DNA of 64,000 bases from Allocatelliglobosispora scoriae (GCF_014204945.1 NZ_JACHMN010000002.1:2184503-2248502), one strand, 5' to 3'. Positions 45,300 to 55,900 are shown, counted from the first letter of the stretch. Notes: generated from the sequence alone by a model not told the origin. Translations and numbers: made by a program.

Positions 45300-45791
45300 T
45301 CAGGAGCAGGCGGCGATGATCGGCGTATACCAGTTCAGGTAGGCGGTGGTCAGCGCCTTCTCCATGTCGGCGATGGTCTTCGGGCCGGTGAAGAAGGCGG
45401 TGTCGGCCGCACTCGCCGAGATCTTCGTCGAGACCTCGGTGATGCTCTTCTTGATCTCGGCATCGGCGGTGTCGTCGGCGACCGCCCGAACACCGTCGGC
45501 CAGCTTCCGCAGCGCGGTGACGGCACTCGCCTGAGCAGCCGTGGTCGCCGCCTTGTCGCCCAGGACCCGGGCGGCGATCATCTTGCCGTACTCATCGGTG
45601 AAGGCCTTGTGGTTGGGGTCCTTCTCCGGGTCGATGGCGTCGCAGGCGTCCTTCGCCGAACGGCCGACGGGCGCGGAGGCGGCAGCCGTCGCCGAAGCGG
45701 ACGGCGTGGCGTTGTTATCGGTCGAGGTTCCGCATGCGGCAGCCGTGAGGAGGGCGCCGCCGAGGACCACGACGACGAGAGCACGTCGCAC
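45300..45791 (-). CDS. Small helical lipoprotein, paralog 2
   Basis: The 163-residue protein starts at a GTG with AGGA nearby. The signal ends at Cys20 (AAAC), then a Thr/Ser/Ala-rich linker, DACDAI near the start of the mature domain and AACS at the end. It shares the helical layout and the terminal Cys-Ser with the downstream gene 32 bases away. Function unknown. Confidence 0.85.
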   Translation of the reverse strand: MRRALVVVVLGGALLTAAACGTSTDNNATPSASATAAASAPVGRSAKDACDAIDPEKDPNHKAFTDEYGKMIAARVLGDKAATTAAQASAVTALRKLADGVRAVADDTADAEIKKSITEVSTKISASAADTAFFTGPKTIADMEKALTTAYLNWYTPIIAACS

Positions 45792-45819
45792 GAGAGGTTC
45801 CTTTTCTGCCGAGGAGTGT

Positions 45820-45844
45820 CACCGGCCCGGTCTCCCGGGCCGGT
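45820..45844 (-). terminator. Hairpin after the RNase E/G gene
   Basis: CACCGGCCCGG-TCT-C-CCGGGCCGGTG is an 11-bp perfect stem between the RNase E/G stop and the second lipoprotein gene. Confidence 0.6.
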
Positions 45845-45921
45845 GCACAGCCTCGCACGTCACTCTCATCGGCACACCTCGAACGGTCCGCCGATCCCGG
45901 TCGCTGACCGATCGAAGCAGG

Positions 45922-48438
45922 TCAGGGCCGCGTACGCCGACGAGCCCCACCGCGACGTCCGCGACGGCGACCGGCGCGCTCGCCGTCCTCGTCGCCCTCG
46001 GCGGTCTCGTCCTCGGGGCCGTCGGGACCGTCCTCGTCGTCCTCGCCGGCCGGGTCGTCGTCGTGGCGCGGGCCGGTCGCGACGATCTCCTTGACCTTCT
46101 CGACGACGGGGCCGTTGGACTTCTTCTCCGCCACCGGCTCGGTGTGGATGATGACGCCGCGTCCCTTGCAGTGCTCGCAGGTCTCGCTGAAGGCCTCCAG
46201 CAGCCCGGCACCGATGCGCTTGCGCGTCATCTGCACGAGGCCGAGCGAGGTGATCTCGGTGACCTGGTGCTTGGTCCGGTCGCGGCCCAGGCACTCGGTC
46301 AACCGGCGGAGCACGAGCTCCCGGTTGCTCTCCAGCACCATGTCGATGAAGTCGATGACCACGATGCCGCCGAGGTCGCGCAACCGCAGCTGGCGCACGA
46401 TCTCCTCGGCCGCCTCCAGGTTGTTGCGGGTGACCGTCTCCTCCAGGTTGCCGCCCGCACCGGTGTACTTACCGGTGTTGACGTCGACGACGGTCATCGC
46501 CTCGGTGCGGTCGATCACGAGGTGACCGCCGGAGGGCAGGTAGACCTTGCGGTCCAGGCCCTTGAGGATCTGCTCGTCCACCCGGTAGGTGGCGAAGATG
46601 TCCGCGACACCCGTGTAGCGCTTGACCCGCTCGACCAGGTCCGGCGAGACGTGGCGGAGGTAGCCCTCGACCGTCTCGTAGGCGTCGGTGCCCTGGATGA
46701 CGAGCTCTTTGAAGTCCTCGTTGAAGAGGTCGCGGACGACCCGGACGATGAGGTCGGGCTCGCCGTAGAGCAGCGCCGGAGCACCGCCCTGGGTCGACTT
46801 GGTCTGGATCTCGTCCCACTGCGCCTGCAGGCGCAGCACGTCGCGCTCGAGCTCGTCCTCGCTCGCGCCCTCGGCGGCGGTGCGCACGATGACGCCCGCG
46901 CCCTCGGGGACCATCTTCTTCAGGATGTCGCGCAGGCGCTTGCGCTCGACGTCGGAGAGCTTGCGGCTGATGCCCGACGCGGTGCCGTTGGGCACGTAGA
47001 CGAGGTGGCGGCCGGAGAGCGCGATGTGGCTGCTCAGCCGCGCGCCCTTGTGGCCGATCGGGTCCTTGGTGACCTGCACGAGGACCGAGTCGCCGCCCTT
47101 GAGGGCCTGCTCGATGGAGCGCGAGCGCCCCTCCAGGCCGGCCGCGTCCCAGTTGACCTCGCCGGCGTAGAGCACGGCGTTGCGGCCCCGGCCGAGGTCG
47201 ACGAAGGCGGCCTCCATGCTCGGCAGGACGTTCTGCACCTTGCCCAGGTAGACGTTGCCGACCATCGTGGTCGCGCTCGACCGCGTCACGTAGTGCTCGA
47301 CGAGGACGCCGTCCTCCAGCACGCCGATCTGCGTCCGGTCACCCTTCTGCCGGACGACCATGACCCGGTCGACAGCCTCGCGGCGGGCGAGGAACTCCGA
47401 CTCGGTCAGGATCGGCGGCCGGGTCCGGCGCTGCTCACGGCCGTCGCGGCGGCGCTGACGCTTCGCCTCGAGCCGGGTCGAGCCGGTGACGCCCTGCACC
47501 TCGTCGGAGGCCTTGCGGCCTTCACGGATCTTGACAACGGTGTGTACGCCGTCGTCCTCCGCTGCCTCGGCGCCACCCTCGGCGCTGCCCTTGCGGCGGC
47601 GACGGCGGCGACGGCGGGTCAACGGCTCGTCGCCGTCCTCGTCTTCGCCATCCCCCTCGGCCGGCTCCTCGCCGTCCTCCCCGGGCTCGGCGGACTCGAC
47701 GGCGTCGATGTCGTCCTCGCCACCACGGCCACGGCCACGCCCACGGCGGCCGCGACGGCGACGGCGACGGCCGTGCTCGTCGAGCTCGTCGTCGTCGGAG
47801 TCGCTCGCCTCGGGCTGCTCGGACTCGGCCTCGGTCGCCTCTGCCTCGACGGGCTCGGCCGCGGCCCTGCCGCGACGGCGGCGGCGGCTGGTGCGCTCCG
47901 GCGCCTCCTCGGCGGTCTCGTCGGCCTCAGCCTCGGGCGCCTCCTCGACGGCGGGCGCGACGGGTTCGATCTGGGTGGTGCCACGACGGCGGCGACGGCT
48001 CAGCGGCTCCTCGGCCGCGGTCTGCTCGGCCGACGGCAGCTCGGGGGCCATGAAGAGGACCACCGGCGGGACGGCGCGGCGGCGGCCGCGCGGCTCCTCG
48101 ACGGGTTCCTCGACGACCGGCTCCTCGGCGGTGACCGCCTCGGCCTCGTCTTCCTCCTCGGCATCCAGCTCAGGCTGCTGGTCGTCGGTGTCGACGGCTG
48201 CCTCGGGGTGCACCGGGTCGACGGGTGCGACGTCATCGGCGTCGACCACATCCGTCTTGGTCCGACGACGGCGGCGGGGCGCGGCGGGCTCCCCCTCCTC
48301 GGTCTCCACCACCCGGCGACGGGTGGTGCGACGGCGGGTGACCGGTGCCTCGGCCTCGTCTGGCGACTCGGCGGGAGGTGCGGTGCTGTCAGCCGTGACC
48401 GCGTTCTCCGCGGCCTCGGCGGGCTCGTTTTCGAGCAT
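45922..48438 (-). CDS. rne: Ribonuclease E/G
   Basis: The 838-residue protein has a long N-terminal disordered region (about 1-330) with alternating acidic stretches and RRRRR-type blocks, as in actinobacterial RNase E. The catalytic core follows: S1 domain (GNVYLGKVQNVLPSM), the metal-binding aspartates in VVDVNTGK and VVIDFIDM, and the zinc-link CEHCKGRG. A short basic tail ends it. It processes rRNA and starts mRNA decay. An AT-rich -10 (TATATA near 48517) lies upstream. Confidence 0.96.
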   Translation of the reverse strand: MLENEPAEAAENAVTADSTAPPAESPDEAEAPVTRRRTTRRRVVETEEGEPAAPRRRRRTKTDVVDADDVAPVDPVHPEAAVDTDDQQPELDAEEEDEAEAVTAEEPVVEEPVEEPRGRRRAVPPVVLFMAPELPSAEQTAAEEPLSRRRRRGTTQIEPVAPAVEEAPEAEADETAEEAPERTSRRRRRGRAAAEPVEAEATEAESEQPEASDSDDDELDEHGRRRRRRGRRGRGRGRGGEDDIDAVESAEPGEDGEEPAEGDGEDEDGDEPLTRRRRRRRRKGSAEGGAEAAEDDGVHTVVKIREGRKASDEVQGVTGSTRLEAKRQRRRDGREQRRTRPPILTESEFLARREAVDRVMVVRQKGDRTQIGVLEDGVLVEHYVTRSSATTMVGNVYLGKVQNVLPSMEAAFVDLGRGRNAVLYAGEVNWDAAGLEGRSRSIEQALKGGDSVLVQVTKDPIGHKGARLSSHIALSGRHLVYVPNGTASGISRKLSDVERKRLRDILKKMVPEGAGVIVRTAAEGASEDELERDVLRLQAQWDEIQTKSTQGGAPALLYGEPDLIVRVVRDLFNEDFKELVIQGTDAYETVEGYLRHVSPDLVERVKRYTGVADIFATYRVDEQILKGLDRKVYLPSGGHLVIDRTEAMTVVDVNTGKYTGAGGNLEETVTRNNLEAAEEIVRQLRLRDLGGIVVIDFIDMVLESNRELVLRRLTECLGRDRTKHQVTEITSLGLVQMTRKRIGAGLLEAFSETCEHCKGRGVIIHTEPVAEKKSNGPVVEKVKEIVATGPRHDDDPAGEDDEDGPDGPEDETAEGDEDGERAGRRRGRRGGARRRTRP

Positions 48439-48551
48439 CCGGACGTTCTCCAGTTCTGGCAGGCCCCGGGCGCGTCGAACGCTGCCACGCAGGGCTGCTC
48501 ATAGGTAAAAACTCGGCATATATATCCGGTATTGGACAACACGCCTAAGTC

Positions 48552-48565
48552 AGCGGTCGACCGCT
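48552..48565 (-). terminator. Short palindrome after the DUF2344 gene
   Basis: AGCGGTCGACCGCT is a perfect 14-base palindrome 13 bases past the stop of the DUF2344 gene and upstream of the rne promoter. Confidence 0.4.
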
Positions 48566-48578
48566 CGCCTTTCCGGGG

Positions 48579-49349
48579 CTAACGCTCGCTCGACAACGCC
48601 GTCCCGTGGTCCGCGACGAGCGGATCCAGGATCTCTCCCTGCGGTGTCAACGTGCCCTGCGCTAGTCGCGTCGCCCTCGGGGGCAACGGCAACTGCAGGT
48701 CCGCGACGACGCGCAGCCCGGAGAGGACGTCATCGGGTCTTACGGCCGGAGTGACCTGCCGTACGACAAGGTCGAGTATCGCACACTCACCCACCCCGAC
48801 CCCGTCAGGTGCCGAAACGGCCTCGATCAGCAGCACCGCCGAACGGGAGTCGAAGGTCCGACGACCCTGCTTCGTGAGCCGCTCGACCAGCACCTCGTCG
48901 GCCGCGACGAAGGCCTTCACCGCCCCGGCCAGGGCGTCGTCCGACACGCCCGGGAGCTCCAGCCGCCACCGCGACGCCTCGATCCGGTCAGCGAGGCTGA
49001 GACCGCCCACGGGGGCCTCGACCGCCTCGATCACGTCGAGCCCCGGCGAGAGCGCGGCGTTGAGCGCCGACATCAGCTCCACCGGGTCGACCGTCGCGTT
49101 CAACCCGATCTCGAGGTACTCCGCCTCGCTGGCGACACCGGTCGGCGCGGCCGAGGCATAGGAGATCTTCGGGTGCGGCGAGAAGCCCTGCGAGTAGGCG
49201 ATCGGCACGTTGGCCCGCTGGATGGCCCGTTCGAAGGCACGCGCGAAATCCCGGTGGCTCGTGAAGCGCAGCGGGCCGCGCTTCGTGTACCGCAGGCGGA
49301 TGCGCTGGACGATCGGGGCCTGGCCGCCCTCGGGCTGCTTCCTGGCGAT
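48579..49349 (-). CDS. TIGR03936 (DUF2344) protein with a non-canonical start
   Basis: The conserved body (IRLRYTKRGPLRFTSHRDFARAFERA, shortened: RYTKRGPLRFTSHRDF) identifies the radical-SAM-associated DUF2344 family. No ATG, GTG or TTG is in frame before this region within the gap to the upstream gene. The best starts are ATC at 49349 with AGGAG seven bases upstream (giving ARKQPEGGQ, 256 residues), or CTG at 49367 overlapping the upstream stop as CTGA. The role is unknown; it is usually the partner of the TIGR03960 radical SAM protein encoded just upstream. Confidence 0.85.
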   Translation of the reverse strand: MARKQPEGGQAPIVQRIRLRYTKRGPLRFTSHRDFARAFERAIQRANVPIAYSQGFSPHPKISYASAAPTGVASEAEYLEIGLNATVDPVELMSALNAALSPGLDVIEAVEAPVGGLSLADRIEASRWRLELPGVSDDALAGAVKAFVAADEVLVERLTKQGRRTFDSRSAVLLIEAVSAPDGVGVGECAILDLVVRQVTPAVRPDDVLSGLRVVADLQLPLPPRATRLAQGTLTPQGEILDPLVADHGTALSSER

Positions 49350-49363
49350 GGCTGTGCTCCTGA

Positions 49364-51361
49364 TCAGTGAGAGTGTGAGTGGGCCGCGGCGGGCTGGCGC
49401 AGGCCGCCCACGGGCGACAGCGGCAGCAGCTTCTTGCCGGTCGGCCCGATCTGGATCTCGGTGTCCATCGACGGGCACACGCCGCAGTCGAAGCACGGCG
49501 TCCACCGGCAGTCGTCCTGCTCGAACTCGCTCACCGAGTCCTGCCAGTCCTGCCAGAGCCACGCCTTGTCGAGCCCGGAGTCCAGGTGGTCCCAGGGCAG
49601 GACCTCGGCCTCCTCGCGCTCACGCGTGGTGAACCAGTCGAGGTCGACACCGAACCCCGGCAGCACCGCGGCTGCGGCGTCGACCCAGCGGCGGTAGCTG
49701 AAGTGCTCGCTCCAGCCGTCGAAGCGCTGGCCCTGCTTCCACACCTCGTGGATGACGGCGCCGACGCGGCGGTCGCCCCGCGCGAGCAGGCCCTCGATCA
49801 GCGACGGCTCGCCGTCGTGATAGCGGAACCCGATCGCCTTGCCGAGCGAGCGCTCCGAGTTGATCGCGGACTTGAGCAGGCGCAGCCGGTTGTCGATCAC
49901 CTCCGGCGTCTCCATCTTGGCCCACTGGAACGGGGTGTGCGGCTTGGGCACGAACCCGCCGATGCTCACCGTGCAGCGGATGTCGGAGGAGCCCGTCGCC
50001 TTGCGGCCGGCCCGGATCACCTCGTGGGCGAGGCGGGCGATCTGCAGCACGTCCTCGTCGGTCTCCGAGGGGAGCCCGCACATGAAGTAGAGCTTCACCT
50101 GGCGCCAGCCGTGCGTGTAAGCAGTGACGACGGTCCGGATCAGGTCCTCCTCGGTCACCATCTTGTTGATGACCTTGCGGATGCGCTCCGAACCGCCCTC
50201 GGGGGCGAAGGTCAACCCCGTACGCCGGCCGTTGCGGGACAGCTCCTCGGCGAGCTTGATGTTGAACGCGTCCACCCGGGTCGACGGCAGCGACAGCGAC
50301 ACGTTGGTGCCCGAATACTGCTCGGCGAGGCCGGAGCACATGTCGCCGATCTCGCTGTGGTCGGCGCTGGACAGGGACAGCAGCCCCACCTCGCGGAAGC
50401 CGGAGAACTCCAGCCCCTCCTTCACCATCTGTCCCACGGTGGTGATGGAGCGCTCGCGTACCGGCCGGGTGATCATGCCGGCCTGGCAGAACCGGCAGCC
50501 GCGCGTGCAGCCCCGGAAGATCTCGACCGCGAAGCGCTCGTGCACGGTCTCCGCGAGCGGGACCAGCGGCTTCTTCGGGTAGGGCCAGGCGTCGAGGTCC
50601 ATCGTCGTGCGCTTGTGCACCCGGAACGGCACGTCGGCCCGGTTGGGCACGACGCGCTGGATGCGGCCGTCGGGCAGGTAGTCGACGTCGTAGAAGCGCG
50701 GCACGTAGACCGACTCGGTCTTCGCCAGGCGCAGCAGCAGCTCGTCGCGGCCCCCGGGGCAGCCCTCGCCCTTCCACTGCCGGACGATCTCGGTGATCTC
50801 CAGCACGGCCTCCTCGCCGTCGCCGAGCACGGCGGCGTCGATGAAGTCGGCGATCGGCTCCGGGTTGAAGGCGGCGTGGCCGCCGGCGACGACGATCGGG
50901 TGGCTGTCGTCGCGGTCGCGGGCGAACATCGGGATCTTCGCCAGGTCGAGCGCGGTGAGCAGGTTGGTGTAGCCGAGCTCGGTGGAGAAGGAGAGGCCGA
51001 AGAGGTCGAAGGCGCCGACCGGGCGGTGCGCGTCGACCGTGAACTGGGAGACGCCGTGCTCGCGCATCAGCTTCTCCAGGTCGGGCCAGACCGCGTAGGT
51101 CCGCTCCGCCAGCACGTCCGGCTGCTCGTTGAGCACCTCGTAGAGGATCTGCACGCCCTGGTTGGGCAGGCCGACCTCGTAGGCGTCGGGGTACATCAGC
51201 ACCCAGCGCACGGTGGCGGACTCCCACGGCTTGACGACCGCGCCCAGCTCGCCACCGACATACTGGATCGGCTTGCTGACGAGCGGGAGCAGCAGTTCGA
51301 GCTGAGGCCACACACTTGCGCCCGCGTCTGCACGCGGATCGGTCACACTGACGACACCCAT
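49364..51361 (-). CDS. TIGR03960 family B12-binding-domain radical SAM protein
   Basis: The 665-residue protein has an N-terminal cobalamin-like domain and a radical SAM barrel with CTRGCRFCQAGM (CxxxCxxC cluster ligands). A C-terminal cysteine set CFDCGVC may hold a second cluster, and the protein ends in HSHSH. The reaction is unknown, but with DUF2344 it is a fixed pair next to rne in many actinobacteria, suggesting RNA or tRNA modification (inference). Confidence 0.93.
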   Translation of the reverse strand: MGVVSVTDPRADAGASVWPQLELLLPLVSKPIQYVGGELGAVVKPWESATVRWVLMYPDAYEVGLPNQGVQILYEVLNEQPDVLAERTYAVWPDLEKLMREHGVSQFTVDAHRPVGAFDLFGLSFSTELGYTNLLTALDLAKIPMFARDRDDSHPIVVAGGHAAFNPEPIADFIDAAVLGDGEEAVLEITEIVRQWKGEGCPGGRDELLLRLAKTESVYVPRFYDVDYLPDGRIQRVVPNRADVPFRVHKRTTMDLDAWPYPKKPLVPLAETVHERFAVEIFRGCTRGCRFCQAGMITRPVRERSITTVGQMVKEGLEFSGFREVGLLSLSSADHSEIGDMCSGLAEQYSGTNVSLSLPSTRVDAFNIKLAEELSRNGRRTGLTFAPEGGSERIRKVINKMVTEEDLIRTVVTAYTHGWRQVKLYFMCGLPSETDEDVLQIARLAHEVIRAGRKATGSSDIRCTVSIGGFVPKPHTPFQWAKMETPEVIDNRLRLLKSAINSERSLGKAIGFRYHDGEPSLIEGLLARGDRRVGAVIHEVWKQGQRFDGWSEHFSYRRWVDAAAAVLPGFGVDLDWFTTREREEAEVLPWDHLDSGLDKAWLWQDWQDSVSEFEQDDCRWTPCFDCGVCPSMDTEIQIGPTGKKLLPLSPVGGLRQPAAAHSHSH

Positions 51362-51400
51362 AACGAACTAGGTTACGCGGGCCGCCGCCACCGGTTGGCG

Positions 51401-52084
51401 TCAGCCTTCACGCTTGGGTGCGTAACGTCCGACATACTCCTGACCGGTGAGCTGCTGGATGGCCTGCATCACGGTGTCGGTCAGCTCACGGGCGGCGGTG
51501 CTCGCCACGGCGGCGTCCTTCCACTGGCCGATCTCGATCGGCTTGCCGAACCGGATCGTCACCTCGCCGTTGCCGGTCAGCGGCTTGGGCATGACCTGCC
51601 CGATGGGCTGGACCTTCTGCGTGCCGATGACGCCGACCGGGATGATCGGCACGTCGGCGGCGAGCGCGAGCCGGGCCACGCCGGTGCGGCCCCGGTAGAG
51701 CTTGCCGTCGGGAGAGCGGGTGCCCTCGGGGTAGAGCGCGACGAGGCCGCCGTTCTGGAGCACGGGGATCGCCGAGTCGAACGCGTGCAGCGCCTGCCTG
51801 CCCCCCTCGCGGTTGACCGGGATGGCGCCGAGGCCGTCCATCAGCGTCTTGAAGAGGAAACCGCTGACACCGGTGCCGGTGAAGTAGTCCGACTTCGCCC
51901 AGAACGAGACGTGGCGGGGAATGATCGAACCCAGGAAATACTCGTCCGCGACCGAGAGGTGATTGCCCGCGATGATCGCACCACCGGTCGTGGGGATGTG
52001 CTCGAGCCCTTCGACCTTGGGGCGCCAGGTCAATTTGATCGCGGGGGCCGCGATCCACTGACCGATCGTGTAGAGCAACGGCAC
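51401..52084 (-). CDS. 1-acyl-sn-glycerol-3-phosphate acyltransferase (PlsC family)
   Basis: The GTG at 52084 has AGGAGG six bases upstream, giving 227 residues. LPLAT motifs are NHLSVAD (HxxxxD catalytic pair) and YPEGTRSPDG (acceptor binding), then IPVGVIG. It adds the second acyl chain in phosphatidic acid synthesis, at the membrane. Confidence 0.93.
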   Translation of the reverse strand: MPLLYTIGQWIAAPAIKLTWRPKVEGLEHIPTTGGAIIAGNHLSVADEYFLGSIIPRHVSFWAKSDYFTGTGVSGFLFKTLMDGLGAIPVNREGGRQALHAFDSAIPVLQNGGLVALYPEGTRSPDGKLYRGRTGVARLALAADVPIIPVGVIGTQKVQPIGQVMPKPLTGNGEVTIRFGKPIEIGQWKDAAVASTAARELTDTVMQAIQQLTGQEYVGRYAPKREG

Positions 52085-52166
52085 TGCATGCCTCCTGATG
52101 AGGGTCGGTTCGACCGCTGAACTTACCGTAACCAGGTTGCCGCGCCCACGCCTCCCAATCGCCGTC

Positions 52167-52808
52167 TCAACGGGCGGTCCGCTCACCTCGGAGCTTGGCG
52201 AGGGAGGGCGACATATCCCACACTTGCGCGTCCCCGTCGCTCCACCGGGAACGCAGGAACTCGGTGGTGCTCTCCCGGAACGACAGGACGAGCACGGCGG
52301 CGGCGAGGACGAGCAGCACAACCTCGGCCGCGTAGTGCACGGCCAGGTAGCCCGGCACGGCGAGCAGGGACGCCGCCACGTCCTCGTTGGCGGCCGATCC
52401 CATCGGATCGCGGTAGGGCTTGATCCCGGTCGTCGAGTCGGGCGCCAGCAGCAGAATCACGCCGCCGAGCAGGACGAAGTGCAGCGTGAGCACCGCCCTG
52501 CGGGCCCACCGGACCGCGGAGCGCAGCAGTGCCCAGGTCACCGGCGCCAGCAACGCGGCGACCGCGCCGACGATCAGCGCACCGATCGCGGCGATCCGGA
52601 GGCCCTGGGCCGCGGCGACCACTCCGGAGAACTCCGGCCGCACGGCGAGCTTCGCCAGGGCCTCCTCATTGGCATCGAGCCGGCGCAGCTCCAGCACCGA
52701 GGCGACGACATGGATCAGCCCGGTCAGCGCGATGCCGAGCATGAACCAACAGGCCAGCCGGATCGAGCGGGGCCGCACGGTGTCGGAGCGCGGTGCAGCA
52801 GCGGTCAT
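52167..52808 (-). CDS. Four-segment membrane protein of unknown function
   Basis: The start at 52808 (MTAAAPRSDTVRPRS) gives 213 residues. Hydrophobic segments lie near 20-38, 65-90, 105-125 and 155-175. No motif is recognised. It stands between ileS and plsC on the same strand; a hairpin upstream at 52859 separates it from ileS. Confidence 0.8.
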   Translation of the reverse strand: MTAAAPRSDTVRPRSIRLACWFMLGIALTGLIHVVASVLELRRLDANEEALAKLAVRPEFSGVVAAAQGLRIAAIGALIVGAVAALLAPVTWALLRSAVRWARRAVLTLHFVLLGGVILLLAPDSTTGIKPYRDPMGSAANEDVAASLLAVPGYLAVHYAAEVVLLVLAAAVLVLSFRESTTEFLRSRWSDGDAQVWDMSPSLAKLRGERTAR

Positions 52809-52858
52809 GGCAGGTGACTCTAACCGCCGCCGACAGCTCCCGCTGTCCCTGCCGAGCA

Positions 52859-52899
52859 CGGATGGCCGCTCCCGATCATCGATCAGGGGCGGCCATCCG
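52859..52899 (-). terminator. Hairpin after ileS
   Basis: CGGATGGCCGCTCCC pairs with GGGGCGGCCATCCG at the other side, with an inner GATCATCGATC. It lies 11 bases past the ileS stop. Confidence 0.65.
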
Positions 52900-52909
52900 G
52901 ACCGGACGA

Positions 52910-55900
52910 TCAGACGCGGGCCACCGCGACGCGGACCTGCTCGCCCTCGCCCACCTCACCGGCGAAGCCGGACTCGGCGGAGCCGAAGGACAGGTCGTCG
53001 GCGAGCACCTCACCGGCGACGAAGTCCTGGTGCGTGGTGACCGCCTCGACCACGGCCGACCCACCGTCGAGGGTGACCCGGATCCGGTCGGAGACGTGCA
53101 GGTCGGCATCGCGGCGAGCCTGCTGCACCACCCGGATCACGTCGCGGGCCAGGCCCTCGGCGTGCAACTCCGGCGTGACCGCGGTGTCGAGGAGCACGAC
53201 GCCACCGGTCACCGGGGCGGCCGACGAACCGGCGGCGGCCACGAGGCGCAGCTCGTACTCACCCTCGGCCAGGGTCACTCCGGCGGCGACGGGCGAGCCG
53301 TCGACGAGCGTCCACTCCCCCGCCTTGACGGCCTTGATGACCTGCTGCACCGCGCCGCCGACCCGGGGGCCGAGCGCCTTGGGCACCACCGTCAGCACCT
53401 GCTCGCAGTGGGCGGAGACATCCTCGGTCAGCACCACCCGCTTGACGTTCACCTCGTCGGAGATGAGGTCGGTGAAGGGCGCCAGGGCGGGCGCGCCGGT
53501 CGAGGCGACGGTGAGCTCGGCCAGCGGGAGGCGTACCCGCAGGCCCTGGGTTTTGCGCAGTGAGAGCGCGGCGGAGCAGACCTCGCGGACCGAGTCCATG
53601 GCCGCGACCAGCGCGTCGTCGGCCGGGAGGTCGTCCGCCGACGGCCAGTCGGCGAGGTGCACCGAGCGACCGCCGGTGAGGCCGCGCCAGATCTCCTCGG
53701 CCGTCAGCGGAGCCAGCGGCGCGATCACCCGGCACAGCGTCTCCAACACCTTGGCGAGGGTGTTGAAGGCGTCGGTGTCGCCCGCCCAGAACCGGTCCCG
53801 GCTGCGCCGGACATACCAGTTGGTGAGGGCGTCCAGGTAGGAGCGCACCGAGCCGGCCGCACCGGACAGGTCGTAGCCGTCCATCGCCGCCGTGACATCC
53901 ACGACGAGCGCGTGCGTCTTCGCCAGCACGTAGCGGTCCAGTACGTTGGTGCTGGCGGTCGACGGCTCGGCGACGTGCCCGGCCGCGTTGGCGTAGAGCG
54001 CGTGGAAATACCACACGTTCCACAGCGGCAGCAGCACGTGCCGGACGGCCTCACGGATGCCGCTCTCGGTGACCGGCATGTCGCCGCCGCGCAGCACCGG
54101 CGAGCTCATCAGCATCCAGCGCATCGCGTCGGCGCCGTTCTGGTCGAACATCTGGTAGACATCCGGGTAGTTGCGCAGGCTCTTGGACATCTTGCGGCTG
54201 TCGTCGCCGAGCAGGATGCCGTGCACCACGCAGCTGCGGAACGCCGGCCGGTCGAACAGCGCCGTCGCGAGCACGTGCAGCGTGTAGAACCAGCCGCGGA
54301 CCTGGCCGATGTATTCGACGATGAAGTCGCCCGGGTAGTGCGCCTCGAACCAGTCGCGGTTCTCGAACGGGTAGTGCACCTGGGCGAACGGCATCGACCC
54401 GGACTCGAACCAGCAGTCGAGCACCTCCGGTACGCGGCGCATCGTCGAACGGCCCGTCGGGTCGTCCGGGTTGGGCCGGGTGAGGTTGTCGATGTGCGGC
54501 CGGTGCAGGTCGGTGACCTCGACACCGAAGTCGCGCGTCAGCTCCTCGATCGAGCCGTAGACGTCGAGCCTCGGGTAGGCGGGGTCGTCGGACTTCCAGA
54601 CCGGGATCGCCGAGCCCCAGAACCGGTTGCGGGAGATCGACCAGTCGCGGGCGTTCGCCAGCCACTTGCCGAACGAGCCGTCCTTGATGTGCTCCGGCGT
54701 CCACTCGATCTGCTGGTTGAGCTCGACCATCCGGTCCTTGAACTTCGTCACCGCGACGAACCACGACGAGACGGCCATGTAGACCAGCGGGGTGTCGCAG
54801 CGCCAGCAGTGCGGGTAGGAGTGGGTGTAGGTGTCCTGCCGCAGCACGACACCGCGGTCCTTCAGCTCCCTGATGATCGGCTTGTTCGTCTCGAAGACCT
54901 GCTGGCCCTCGTAGTCGGGCACGAGGCTGGTGAAGCGGGTGTGCGCATCGACCGTGACGATCGTCGGCACCCCGGCCGCGTTGCAGACGAGCTGGTCGTC
55001 CTCGCCGAAGGCGGGCGCGAGGTGGACCACGCCGGTGCCGTCGGAGTCGCTGACGAAGTCGGCCGCGAGCACCTGGAACGCGTTGGGCCCGGCCTGGTCG
55101 ACGAGGTAGTCGAAGAGCGGGGTGTAGCGCCTGCCAGCCAACGAGGCGCCGGTGACGGTGTCGACCTGCTCGTAACCCTCCAGCTCCTTGGCGTAGGCGC
55201 CGATCCGGGAGGCGCCCATGATGAGGCGCTCGCCGTCCTTCTCCAGCACCGCGTAATCGAGCTTCGGACCGACCGCGACGGCGAGGTTGCTCGGCAGGGT
55301 CCACGGCGTCGTCGTCCAGACCGCGAGCTTCTCGCCGCTGTCGAGCTGGAACAGCACGTGCAGCGCCGGGTCCTGGCGGTCCTTGTAGACGTCGTCCATC
55401 CGGGTCTCGGTGTTGGACAGCGGCGTCTCGCAGCGCCAGCAGTAGGCGAGCACCCGGAAGCCCTCGTAGACGAGGCCCTTGTCATAGAGCGTCTTGAACG
55501 CCCACATGACCGACTCCATGTAGGGCGTGTCGAGGGTCTTGTAGTCGTTCTCGAAGTCCACCCAGCGGGCCTGCCGCGTGACGTAGCGCTCCCACTCGTT
55601 GGTGTAGCGCAGCACGGACTCGCGGCAGTAGTCGTTGAACTTCTCCACGCCGAGCGCGAGGATCTCGGCCTTCGTCGTGATGCCGAGCTGCTTCTCCGCC
55701 TCCACCTCGGCCGGCATGCCGTGGCAGTCCCAGCCGAAGCGGCGCTCCACCCGGCGCCCGCGCATCGTCTGGTAGCGCGGCACCACGTCCTTGGCGAAGC
55801 CGGTCAGCAGGTGGCCGTAGTGGGGCAGGCCGTTGGCGAAGGGCGGGCCGTCGTAGAAGACGAACTCGTTGTCGCCGTTGGTCCCGGCGTCACGCGCCTC

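Noticed and set aside
45541-48504. Very long open frame on the plus strand opposite the RNase E/G gene
   Set aside because: It is a GC-skew shadow: its sequence is an Ala/Val/Leu/Gly repeat-like translation of the disordered Arg/Glu region, with no conserved motif, while the minus strand has full RNase E/G motifs.
49350-49562. Upstream ATG-type start for the DUF2344 gene
   Set aside because: It would overlap the radical SAM gene by about 200 bases and add an Arg/Ala/Asp-rich peptide with no conservation.
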